A DNA stretch of 5,047 bases from Gallionellaceae bacterium (GCA_003151655.1 PLYB01000202.1:313-5359), one strand, 5' to 3'; positions 1-5,047 are shown, counted from the stretch's first letter. Program-made: numbers and translations. Notes: generated from the letters alone by a model not told the origin.

Positions 1-533
1 CCATATTGATCGACGATGAGGCCGGGGAGGCCGTCGGATTCGGCATGGATTAGGCGAGCACCCTCGCCCTCACCCCCAGCCCCTCTCCCCGAGGGAGAGG
101 GGAGCAGGCCGAGCGTGCGGCGCATAGCCAGCGCATTAAATATTCGCGTAACAAAAAATTCCGCATCAATGGTTTCATTTTCATCCCACGACCACACGCG
201 TGCGGTGATTTGTGAGGCAGCGTTGTATGCCGCCCAGGCCAGAAAGTTGCCAGCGGTATCGCGCACCGGGACAGTGTCGCCACTGGCGGGTGCGCCATCA
301 ATGCACTCGATTGCACCGGAGAATATCCAGGGGTGACGGCGCTGTAATGATTTTTCGCGCCCCGCTTTGAGGATGATGGCGGGTTGTGCGGAGGCCGTAC
401 CGATGCGCGGCGCGCTGTGTACAACAGGCGCGTCGGATTGTTGTTTGTTATGCTTTACCCGGTTGCGGAAATCTTTGCCGCCTTGCGATTGGCGGTGCGG
501 GGTCGAATGGGATTTTGTTTTCGGGTTGGTCAA
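1..533 (-). CDS. rlmI: RlmI-type 23S rRNA (cytosine-C5) methyltransferase, 5' part only (runs off the window)
   Basis: Reading leftward from a TTG at 533 gives 177 open codons to the window edge; the stop lies outside. Residues 52-75 carry the PUA-domain signature of RlmI/YccW (AIILKAGREKSL, then RRHPWIFSGAI). Residues 98-127 (FLAWAAYNAASQI, ARVWSW, IDAEFF) and 160-177 (RLIHAESDGLPGLIVDQY) also match what I recall of E. coli RlmI. The family methylates C1962 of 23S rRNA with S-adenosylmethionine; the methyltransferase core lies beyond the window. No ATG, GTG or TTG lies in frame between 533 and the PUA domain, so the TTG is the only conventional start. It overlaps the xerC stop as TTGA, with a weak AAGAGA upstream. 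This gives an unusual basic, low-complexity N-terminal extension of about 50 residues. Residues 144-158 (LPSPSGRGAGGEGEG) come from an inserted palindromic repeat and lengthen a loop by roughly nine residues relative to E. coli. Identity is secure; the start is less so. Confidence 0.88.
   Translation of the reverse strand, partial: MTNPKTKSHSTPHRQSQGGKDFRNRVKHNKQQSDAPVVHSAPRIGTASAQPAIILKAGREKSLQRRHPWIFSGAIECIDGAPASGDTVPVRDTAGNFLAWAAYNAASQITARVWSWDENETIDAEFFVTRIFNALAMRRTLGLLPSPSGRGAGGEGEGARLIHAESDGLPGLIVDQY
61..108. repeat. GC-rich palindromic intergenic-type repeat inserted in frame in rlmI
   Basis: The plus strand has a C-rich run followed by a perfect inverted repeat: CCCCTCTCCC at 80-89, loop CGA at 90-92, and GGGAGAGGGG at 93-102. 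The flanking CCCTCGCCCTCACCCCCAGC (61-80) completes a unit that, from memory, recurs in many proteobacterial genomes, usually between genes. Here it lies inside the rlmI reading frame without breaking it. Composition and strand bias differ sharply from the surrounding coding sequence. The exact ends cannot be fixed from one copy. Confidence 0.75.
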
Positions 534-1432
534 GGTTTTCTCTTGGCACGCGGGTGCGCACCGTCATAAATTTTGGCGAGGTATTGGAAATCGAGATGGG
601 TATAAACCTGTGTAGTAGAGATACTGGCGTGTCCCAACATTTCCTGCACTGCACGCAAGTCGCCAGAAGATTGCAGCACATGAGTGGCGAAAGAATGTCG
701 CAGCAGATGCGGATGCACACCGCTGGCGATGCCTTGCTTGATACCCCATTGGCGCAATTGCAGTTGCACGGTGCGCGGCGAAATACGCGAGCCATTTTTG
801 CCGACAAACAGCGCGCTTTCGTCCGGCTTGGCAATCTGTTCGCGCACCGCCAGCCATGCTTTCAGCGCGGTGATGGCATGGCTCCCCAAGGGCACGATGC
901 GCGTCTTGTTGCCTTTGCCGGTAACGCGCACCGAGGTATCAAGAAAGTCCATGTCGATAGGGTCGAGGCTCACCAATTCCGCCAAGCGCAAACCGGACGA
1001 GTAGAGCAATTCGAACATTGCTTTGTCGCGCGCATCCAGCGGTGTTGCAACCTCCATTTCAACCAATTTCACCGCCTCGTCGGGGGAAAGCGCATGCGGC
1101 AAGGTCTTGGGCGCTTTGGGCGCGCGCAAGCCGACACAGGGATTACTTTGGCAATGATGGTCGCGAATCAGGTAGGAATAAAAACCACGCCATGAGGAGA
1201 GTACCCGTGCCAGCGAACGCCCGCCCAAACCGCTGCCATGCAACTGCGCGATATAGCGACGGATGTGATGACTTTTCAGCTCAGGCAGAGGGGTCACGCC
1301 GGCCAGCGCAAATAAACGGCGGATGTCGCGAGCGTAGTTTTCAGCAGTCAGTGGCGAATAGTTGCGCTCGTTGTTCAGGTAGGCGAGATAGCCTAGCAGT
1401 GATGCGGGATTTTGTTCAACAACTTCAGGCAT
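530..1432 (-). CDS. xerC: Tyrosine recombinase XerC
   Basis: This 300-residue protein matches the usual XerC length (about 300). An N-terminal SAM-like core-binding domain (about 10-95, including NNERNYSPLTAENYARD) precedes the catalytic domain (about 115-290). All six expected active-site residues are visible: R149 in SSGLRLAEL, K173 in TGKGNKTR, H242 and R245 in HPHLLRHSFATH, H268 in LGHASIS, and the nucleophile Y277 in TTQVYTHLD. With XerD, XerC resolves chromosome dimers at dif. The ATG at 1432 overlaps the end of the DUF484 gene by eight bases and has no clear Shine-Dalgarno, which suggests translational coupling. The stop overlaps the proposed rlmI TTG. The dapF-DUF484-xerC order is a recurring proteobacterial arrangement and separates this gene from phage-type integrases. 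Confidence 0.96.
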   Translation of the reverse strand: MPEVVEQNPASLLGYLAYLNNERNYSPLTAENYARDIRRLFALAGVTPLPELKSHHIRRYIAQLHGSGLGGRSLARVLSSWRGFYSYLIRDHHCQSNPCVGLRAPKAPKTLPHALSPDEAVKLVEMEVATPLDARDKAMFELLYSSGLRLAELVSLDPIDMDFLDTSVRVTGKGNKTRIVPLGSHAITALKAWLAVREQIAKPDESALFVGKNGSRISPRTVQLQLRQWGIKQGIASGVHPHLLRHSFATHVLQSSGDLRAVQEMLGHASISTTQVYTHLDFQYLAKIYDGAHPRAKRKP

Positions 1433-2063
1433 TAGTATGTTGACTTAACGCCGCACTCACAATATCGGCGATGCGCTGCAAAAATACCGTACCCATCTCT
1501 GGGTAAAAACGCTGTGCATCTTCGCTGGCGATGATGAGCATACCGATGCTTTGATTGTTCGCGCGCAGCGGCATGTAGGCAAATGAACGCAGATGTTCTG
1601 CCGCCTCGCCAAACCATTTTGCGGTATCGAAAACGGCATGATGCAAGCATACCGGCTGTGCATGCTGGTCGGCGAAAGCCAGGACTTCAACGCTGGGCGG
1701 ATTTTCTTTCCATAGCTGAATCGCGGCATGGGGCACCGCAAATATCTCACGCAAGTTGTTTACGGTGGTGCTTTGCAAACTGCTCACGTCATGCACGTGC
1801 AACAACGCCACGGTAAAAAGATGAAGCTTGCTTTGTAGGGCATCGTTCTCTTTGCCGAAGGCTACTAATTCGTGCAGTTTTTTTTCCAGCTCCTTCGCGC
1901 GTTCGCGCAGGGTGACCATTTGGCGTTCGCTCAATGAAATGGTGCGCCCGCCATAGGGATGGGGAATAACCACTTCCGATAACATCCGCGAGTAGGTCTC
2001 AAAAAAGGCCGGATTGTTTTGCAAATATTCCGCGATGTCTTCTGCTTTCATAACTGCCTTCAT
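1425..2063 (-). CDS. DUF484 family protein (GAF-like)
   Basis: This 212-residue protein has the DUF484 layout. A short N-terminal helix (AEDIAEYLQNNPAFFE, 7-22) is followed by the signature IPHPYGGRTISLSERQ (33-48). Next comes a charged probable coiled coil (about 49-80, LRERAKELEKKLHEL), then a GAF-like domain (about 80-207). No signal peptide or membrane segment is visible, so it is probably cytosolic. The molecular function of the family is not established; only its constant position between dapF and xerC is well known. The first ATG (2063) overlaps the dapF stop as ATGA and has AAGGTGAG about eight bases upstream. A second in-frame ATG at 2051 has AAGG at good spacing and would give a protein four residues shorter. 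The start is therefore ambiguous by four codons, while the family call is firm. Confidence 0.9.
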   Translation of the reverse strand: MKAVMKAEDIAEYLQNNPAFFETYSRMLSEVVIPHPYGGRTISLSERQMVTLRERAKELEKKLHELVAFGKENDALQSKLHLFTVALLHVHDVSSLQSTTVNNLREIFAVPHAAIQLWKENPPSVEVLAFADQHAQPVCLHHAVFDTAKWFGEAAEHLRSFAYMPLRANNQSIGMLIIASEDAQRFYPEMGTVFLQRIADIVSAALSQHTNA

Positions 2064-2890
2064 ATAGTAATCTCACCTTCAAATACGCTGATCGCCGGGC
2101 CGGTCATCAATACCGGTGCTTCACCACCCGCCCAATTAATGCTGAGTGTGCCGCCGCGAGTGGCGACTTGCACTGTTTCATCCAGTAAGCCGCGACGGAT
2201 TCCGGCGACGACTGCCGCACAAGCTCCCGTGCCGCAGGATAAAGTTTCACCTGCACCGCGCTCAAACACACGCAGCTTGATGTGGCCGCGATCAACAATT
2301 TGCATGAAGCCGGCATTAACCCGTTTGGGGAAGCGCTCATGATGCTCTATCAATGGGCCGTGCGTGTTGACGGGCGCAGTTTCCACATTATCCACGATCT
2401 GTACCGCGTGCGGATTACCCATCGACACCGCGCTGATTTCAAAGCTCATGGTGTCGATCTTCAGCGGCTGAACAATCTCATTGCTATCGCTGATAAATGG
2501 TATGTGCGCAGGCTCAAAAATTGGTGCCCCCATATTTACCGTAACCCGCCCGTCATCGGTCAGGCACGGAGAAATCAGACCAGCCTTGGTTTCCACCACG
2601 ATCTCGCGTTTGGAAGTCAGGTTCTGATCATGCACGTAGCGCACAAAGCATCGCGCTCCGTTACCGCACTGCTCGACTTCGCCGCCGTCAGCATTAAAGA
2701 TGCGGTAACGAAAATCCACCGCCGGATTTTGCGATTTCTCCACCAGCAAAATCTGGTCGCAGCCTACGCCAAAATGGCGATCTGCTAGCAAGCGCAGTTG
2801 CTCGGGTGAAAGCAGGAGTTGCTGACGCACGCCATCAAGCACGACAAAGTCGTTGCCGGCACCGTGCATTTTGGTAAATTTCAGCAGCAT
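2060..2890 (-). CDS. dapF: Diaminopimelate epimerase
   Basis: The 276-residue length is normal for DapF, which converts LL- to meso-diaminopimelate for lysine and peptidoglycan synthesis in the cytosol. The N-terminus KFTKMHGAGNDFVVLDG (4-20) is diagnostic. The two catalytic cysteines are present: C75 in NADGGEVEQCGNGAR and C219 in ETLSCGTGACAA. They sit in the two pseudo-symmetric halves of the fold, and substrate-binding motifs such as SMGNPHAV (156-163) and FERGAGET (209-216) are intact. The gene starts three bases after the CoA-binding gene stops and has no obvious Shine-Dalgarno, so it is probably reached by translational reinitiation. Nothing suggests loss of activity. Confidence 0.97.
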   Translation of the reverse strand: MLLKFTKMHGAGNDFVVLDGVRQQLLLSPEQLRLLADRHFGVGCDQILLVEKSQNPAVDFRYRIFNADGGEVEQCGNGARCFVRYVHDQNLTSKREIVVETKAGLISPCLTDDGRVTVNMGAPIFEPAHIPFISDSNEIVQPLKIDTMSFEISAVSMGNPHAVQIVDNVETAPVNTHGPLIEHHERFPKRVNAGFMQIVDRGHIKLRVFERGAGETLSCGTGACAAVVAGIRRGLLDETVQVATRGGTLSINWAGGEAPVLMTGPAISVFEGEITI

Positions 2891-2893
2891 GAT

Positions 2894-3358
2894 TTATAAA
2901 CTGTCAGGTTGAATAGGGGCGATTATACGTGCTTGTGCACTGGAGTTGCACAACTGGGTGTAGTCGCGCGCCATGCAGCGATTCATCACCACGGTGATTC
3001 CGGCTTGTTGCGCCCGTAAAGCCGATTCTTCATGGATCACCCCGTCCTGCAACCACAGATTTTTTATACCCAGCTTGATGCAATTTTCGACGATGGCGGG
3101 CACATGCTCCGATGCACGAAACACCTCCACGATATCGACAGGAAATGGGATGCTTTCCAGATCGGGATAAGCTTGTTCACCCAAAACGGAGTCGATTAGC
3201 GGACGCACCGGAACGATACGATAGCCAACACTTTGCAATGCCTGAGCTACGCGAAAAGAGGGGCGCGCACTATTGGGCGACAGACCCACTACCGCAATGG
3301 TGTGAACCTCACGCAATAGCTGGCAGATACGATCAAGGTCGGGATTGAGGTAAGTCAT
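2894..3358 (-). CDS. CoA-binding domain protein (YccU-like)
   Basis: From ATG 3358 this is a 154-residue single-domain Rossmann protein of the CoA_binding_2/YccU type. It shows a glycine-rich nucleotide loop, IAVVGLSPNSARPSFRVA (21-38), then YRIVPVRP (46-53), VDIVEVFRASE (74-84), LWLQDGV (101-107) and a closing VVMNRCMARD (123-132). These fit what I recall of E. coli YccU in order and spacing. The family is inferred to bind CoA or a related nucleotide; a reaction is not known. It is the first gene of the minus-strand operon, three bases before dapF. An in-frame GTG at 3367 would add three residues; ATG is preferred because the alignment starts near it, but neither start has a strong Shine-Dalgarno. 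No membrane or secretion signal is seen. Confidence 0.87.
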   Translation of the reverse strand: MTYLNPDLDRICQLLREVHTIAVVGLSPNSARPSFRVAQALQSVGYRIVPVRPLIDSVLGEQAYPDLESIPFPVDIVEVFRASEHVPAIVENCIKLGIKNLWLQDGVIHEESALRAQQAGITVVMNRCMARDYTQLCNSSAQARIIAPIQPDSL

Positions 3359-3445
3359 AGCGCACACGATAGCATTTTTCGGAACCTCTGGTGATACTGG
3401 CGCGGGCGGCTAATACAAAAAAACGTTATACTGCACGACCTCAAA
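3359..3445. promoter_or_regulatory. Divergent intergenic region; -10 box for the tRNA
   Basis: This gap separates the minus-strand operon from the plus-strand tRNA and must hold at least one promoter. On the plus strand TATACT at 3427-3432 is a good -10 element. It is followed by a GC-rich discriminator (GCACGACC) and lies 13 bases before the mature tRNA. No convincing -35 is visible at 16-18 bases upstream. On the minus strand the same patch reads TATAAC, but without a clear -35, so the operon promoter cannot be placed. Confidence 0.5.
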
Positions 3446-3522
3446 GCGCCCGTAGCTCATTTGGATAGAGTATTGGTTTCCGAAGCCAAGGGTGGTGGGT
3501 TCGAATCCCGCCGGGCGCACCA
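3446..3522 (+). tRNA. tRNA-Arg (anticodon CCG)
   Basis: The 77-base cloverleaf folds fully. The acceptor stem pairs GCGCCCG with CGGGCGC, the discriminator is A, and the CCA end is encoded (3520-3522). The D-stem is GCTC/GAGT, and the anticodon stem TTGGT/GCCAA encloses loop TTCCGAA. The variable region has five bases, and the T-arm is GTGGG-TTCGAAT-CCCGC. Loop positions 34-36 read CCG, decoding the Arg codon CGG. Three stems each contain one G-U wobble, which is tolerable. The 3' end is intact although an integrase gene follows, as expected when an integrated element restores the tRNA end. The gene is oriented opposite to the upstream operon. Confidence 0.96.
3500..3522 (+). other. Putative attachment site (attL) in the tRNA 3' end
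   Basis: P4-type integrases commonly recombine within the T-arm and 3' end of a tRNA gene. This is the closest such sequence to the integrase gene downstream, which points away from the tRNA in the usual orientation. The placement is inference: no second copy of the tRNA 3' end is found within the window, so the partner site should lie further to the right. Confidence 0.5.
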
Positions 3523-3556
3523 TTTTACTGTTTCACCACGTCTAACGCCGTACACT

Positions 3557-3598
3557 AAACCCGCTACACTCCTTAGAGTCTTGCGGGTTTTTTGTTTT
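3557..3598 (+). terminator. Rho-independent terminator after tRNA-Arg
   Basis: AAACCCGC (3557-3564) pairs with GCGGGTTT (3583-3590). An inner ACTC/GAGT hairpin lies within it (3568-3579), and the T-rich run TTTGTTTT follows. It lies 34 bases after the tRNA and probably ends its transcript, insulating the integrase operon. It may belong to the integrated element rather than the original chromosome. Confidence 0.75.
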
Positions 3599-3618
3599 AT
3601 GCCGTATTTTCCCGTCTA

Positions 3619-3648
3619 TTGCAATCGCGGATGTATTGGGGGCATAAT
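3619..3648 (+). promoter_or_regulatory. Predicted sigma-70-type promoter of the arm-domain/integrase pair
   Basis: TTGCAA (3619-3624) and CATAAT (3643-3648) match the -35 consensus at four of six and the -10 consensus at five of six positions, with an 18-base spacer. Transcription would start near 3655, about 23 bases before ATG 3678. The -10 lies within the left arm of the inverted repeat at 3638-3649, so a protein bound there would occlude the promoter. Confidence 0.45.
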
Positions 3649-3685
3649 TGGTGTCATCGCCTTGGGTGGAAAAAATTATGCCCCC
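3638..3685. repeat. Perfect 12-base inverted repeat, probable operator or integrase arm site
   Basis: GGGGGCATAATT (3638-3649) is exactly repeated in reverse complement at 3674-3685, with a 24-base spacer. The left arm contains the predicted -10 and the right arm contains start codon ATG 3678. The Shine-Dalgarno-like GGGTGGA (3664-3670) lies between them. A degenerate direct copy, AATTGGTGTCAT (3646-3657), abuts the left arm. If transcription starts near 3655 the left arm is not in the RNA, which favours a DNA operator over an RNA hairpin. Binding by the arm-domain protein or the integrase is inference. Confidence 0.6.
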
Positions 3686-4118
3686 GAATAAGCTGGACAC
3701 CGTGCAAATACAAGACATTCAGCCTAAGGCCATGCCTTACAAGCTGTTTGATGGGTTTGGCCTATATTTGCTGGTGCAGCCTAGCGGCGCGAAGTATTGG
3801 CGGCTCAAGTATCGTCTGGCTGGCAGGGAGCAAAATCTTTCACTTGGTGTATATCCGAAAGTCTCCTTAGAGGCTGCGCGTATCGGGCGCGATGAAGCAC
3901 GGCAACTGCTTGCCGCTGGCGGCGATCCAATGACGGCGAAGCGTGAAGCTGCCCACCGAAGGGAAGCGCTAGCGATCATTCCCCCGGCTTTTCGACTATC
4001 CATGACGTGCGAAGCGCTGACAATTCAATCCAAGGGCGAAACGCTAACGCTTACCGCAGAACAAACGGCGGCAGTTCGCGCATTTTTGATGGCCACTCCC
4101 AACGAGGTGATGCCATGA
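3678..4118 (+). CDS. Small protein with stand-alone integrase arm-type DNA-binding domain and unrecognised C-terminal tail
   Basis: This 146-residue protein has an N-terminal DUF4102/Arm-DNA-binding domain (about 6-85), with PYKLFDGFGLYLLV, KYWRLKYR, LGVYPKVSLEAAR and RDEARQLLAAGGDP. About 42 of 69 residues match the same domain of the next gene by eye. No catalytic recombinase domain follows. Instead, residues 100-146 form a tail (IIPPAFRLSMTCEALTIQS, then GETLTLTAEQTAAVRAFL) that looks like a beta hairpin plus a helix and is not recognised. Because it is composed and closes cleanly, the gene does not look like a simple integrase fragment. ATG 3678 has GGGTGGA about seven bases upstream; a TTG at 3648 is rejected as a start because it falls inside the inverted repeat. 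The stop overlaps the integrase ATG as ATGA, so translation is probably coupled. A plausible role is to bind arm sites and regulate recombination or int expression; this is not demonstrated. A decayed duplicate is the alternative. Confidence 0.75.
   Translation: MPPNKLDTVQIQDIQPKAMPYKLFDGFGLYLLVQPSGAKYWRLKYRLAGREQNLSLGVYPKVSLEAARIGRDEARQLLAAGGDPMTAKREAAHRREALAIIPPAFRLSMTCEALTIQSKGETLTLTAEQTAAVRAFLMATPNEVMP
4104..4110 (+). promoter_or_regulatory. Shine-Dalgarno of the integrase gene
   Basis: GAGGTGA lies within the last codons of the arm-domain gene, four bases before ATG 4115. It supports that start over the GTG at 4007, and it shows that the integrase has its own ribosome site as well as the ATGA coupling. 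Confidence 0.7.
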
Positions 4119-5008
4119 AACTAACCGATACCGCAGTCAAAAAATCGAAGCCAAAAGAAAAGCCCTACAAGCTGGCGGACGGCGGCGGAATGTACCTTGA
4201 AGTAATGCCGAACGGTTCAAAATATTGGCGGCTCAAATATCGTTTTGGGGGCAAGGAAAAACGGTTGGCCTTTGGCGTATATCCTGATACCTCACTAGCC
4301 GATGCACGGGGGCGGCGTGATGATGCGCGCAAGCTGTTAGCTAATGGCAGCGATCCAAGCGCAGTGAAGATAAACCAAAAGCGGCAAGCCAAGTTATCAG
4401 CAGACAATTCATTCGAAATAATCGCCCGCGAATTTCACGCGCTGAAATCTCCTATCTGGACACCTCATCACGCAACCGACTGGATCAACACATTAGAGCG
4501 CGAGGTATTTCCGAAATTCGGGCATCGCCCTATAACCGAAATCGAAGCTCCGGATGTGTTGGACATACTGCGATCAATCGAAGCGCGGGGCACGTTTGAA
4601 ATCAGGGCGCGAGTATCGCAGCGGGTGCGCGCTGTATTCGCCTATGCCATTGCCAGCGGACGATCACGCCACAATCCAGCGGCGGAACTTGGCGGCGCAC
4701 TTGCACCGCGCCCGAAGGTGAAACACTTTGCGGCCTTGTCTGAAAAAGAGCTGCCGGAATTTTTGCGCGCCCTTGCCGAGTATCAGGAACGCGCCAAGTC
4801 TAGCCCTATCGTATTTGCCGCCACTCGTTTGCTGGCTTATACCTTTGTCCGCACGGGTGAAGTGCGCGGCGCGCAATGGTGCGAGTTTGATTTAGATGCG
4901 GGGCTATGGATTATCCCGGCTGAACGCATGAAAGCCCGTGAACCGCACACCGTTCCATTATCGACGCAGGCAGTCGAAGTAAAGCGCGGCAACACGGGAA
5001 GCCCCTAG
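4115..5008 (+). CDS. P4-type tyrosine integrase, 3'-truncated or interrupted
   Basis: The open frame encodes 297 residues, against about 400 usual for this family. The arm domain occupies about 1-85 (LTDTAVKKSKPKEKPYKLADG, then KYWRLKYRFGGKEKRLAFGVYP). A core-binding domain (about 98-190) includes WINTLEREVFPKFGHRPI and RVRAVFAYAIASGRSRHNPA. The catalytic domain then begins, with the first active-site Arg at R246 (TFVRTGEVRGAQW) and a Lys at K273 (AERMKAREPHTVPLS). The frame leaves family sequence after STQAVEV (near 4979) and reads eight unrelated residues to TAG 5006-5008. The His-x-x-Arg, His/Trp and Tyr motifs are missing, so this product cannot catalyse strand exchange alone. The family integrates islands at tRNA 3' ends, which fits the adjacent tRNA-Arg. 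ATG 4115 overlaps the upstream gene's stop. If the downstream sequence is a splicing intron, the rest of the gene could resume outside the window; otherwise it is a pseudogene. Confidence 0.85.
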   Translation: MKLTDTAVKKSKPKEKPYKLADGGGMYLEVMPNGSKYWRLKYRFGGKEKRLAFGVYPDTSLADARGRRDDARKLLANGSDPSAVKINQKRQAKLSADNSFEIIAREFHALKSPIWTPHHATDWINTLEREVFPKFGHRPITEIEAPDVLDILRSIEARGTFEIRARVSQRVRAVFAYAIASGRSRHNPAAELGGALAPRPKVKHFAALSEKELPEFLRALAEYQERAKSSPIVFAATRLLAYTFVRTGEVRGAQWCEFDLDAGLWIIPAERMKAREPHTVPLSTQAVEVKRGNTGSP

Positions 5009-5047
5009 ATGTGATCAGGGATGATCAACCGGAAGCCCGTGAGGGAC
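4979..5047 (+). mobile_element. Possible group II intron fragment or 5' part interrupting the integrase
   Basis: From about 4979 the sequence stops resembling an integrase and becomes structured. CACGGG (4993-4998) pairs with CCCGTG (5036-5041). Inside this, TGATC/GATCA (5012-5016 with 5023-5027) forms a hairpin with loop AGGGAT, and GGAAGCCC occurs twice (4997-5004 and 5031-5038). The run of CTAGATGTG, AGGGAT and AACCGGAAGCCC resembles, from memory, domain I-type sequence of bacterial group II introns. The canonical GTGYG 5' end is not seen at the junction (it reads GTAAAG), so the exact boundary and the class are uncertain. The window ends before any reverse transcriptase could appear. Confidence 0.4.

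Noticed and set aside
61..108. Intrinsic terminator or CRISPR repeat at the C-rich palindrome
   Set aside because: There is no T-run after the stem, only one copy, and it lies within an open coding frame.
50..424. Minus-strand 124-codon frame at the left edge
   Set aside because: It is a different frame from the one giving clear RlmI motifs over the same bases, and its own translation resembles nothing.
386..1195. Long plus-strand open frame of 269 codons opposite xerC
   Set aside because: It is antisense to a XerC gene with all catalytic residues, has low-complexity composition and resembles no family; it is a shadow of a GC-rich gene.
2282..2788. Plus-strand 168-codon frame opposite dapF
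   Set aside because: It is antisense to an intact DapF and no domain is recognisable.
3638..3685. RNA hairpin or riboswitch controlling the arm-domain gene
   Set aside because: The predicted transcription start near 3655 would leave the left arm outside the RNA, so a DNA operator is preferred. It would need revisiting if transcription starts further upstream.
3461..3691. Plus-strand frame beginning inside the tRNA
   Set aside because: It runs through the tRNA and the terminator and has no family resemblance.
4007..4114. Upstream GTG start that would extend the integrase by 36 residues
   Set aside because: The extension overlaps the arm-domain gene in another frame, has no family similarity and no ribosome site. 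ATG 4115 has GAGGTGA and begins with the family N-terminus (LTDTAVKKSKP).

Overview
The window looks like a chromosomal segment of a proteobacterium, most likely a betaproteobacterium of the Gallionella/Nitrosomonas type. This rests on gene order, moderate GC content and protein style, and no taxonomic search was possible. It has two unlike halves that meet at a tRNA gene.

The left half (1-3358, minus strand) is a tight housekeeping operon. In transcription order it encodes a CoA-binding Rossmann protein, DapF (diaminopimelate epimerase), a DUF484 (GAF-like) protein, XerC (chromosome dimer resolution recombinase) and RlmI (23S rRNA m5C methyltransferase, cut by the window edge). Gaps are 3 bases or the genes overlap (ATGA, an 8-base overlap, TTGA), so translational coupling is likely. 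The listed reading frames miss rlmI. It is recovered by reading from a TTG that overlaps the xerC stop, and it carries an in-frame copy of a GC-rich palindromic repeat that encodes a Gly-rich loop.

The centre (3359-3677) has a divergent intergenic region, a complete tRNA-Arg with anticodon CCG and encoded CCA, and a rho-independent terminator. After these come a predicted promoter and a perfect 12-base inverted repeat.

The right half (3678-5047, plus strand) is the edge of an element integrated at that tRNA. A 146-residue protein has a stand-alone integrase arm-type DNA-binding domain and an unrecognised C-terminal tail. It overlaps, by ATGA, a P4-type tyrosine integrase gene with the same arm domain. 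The integrase reading frame stops after the first catalytic Arg and Lys and lacks the His-x-x-Arg, His/Trp and Tyr region. From about base 4979 its sequence gives way to foreign, structured sequence that resembles part of a group II intron, so the integrase appears interrupted by a second mobile element. The most unusual items are the arm-domain/integrase pair with its promoter-overlapping inverted repeat, and the repeat embedded in rlmI.
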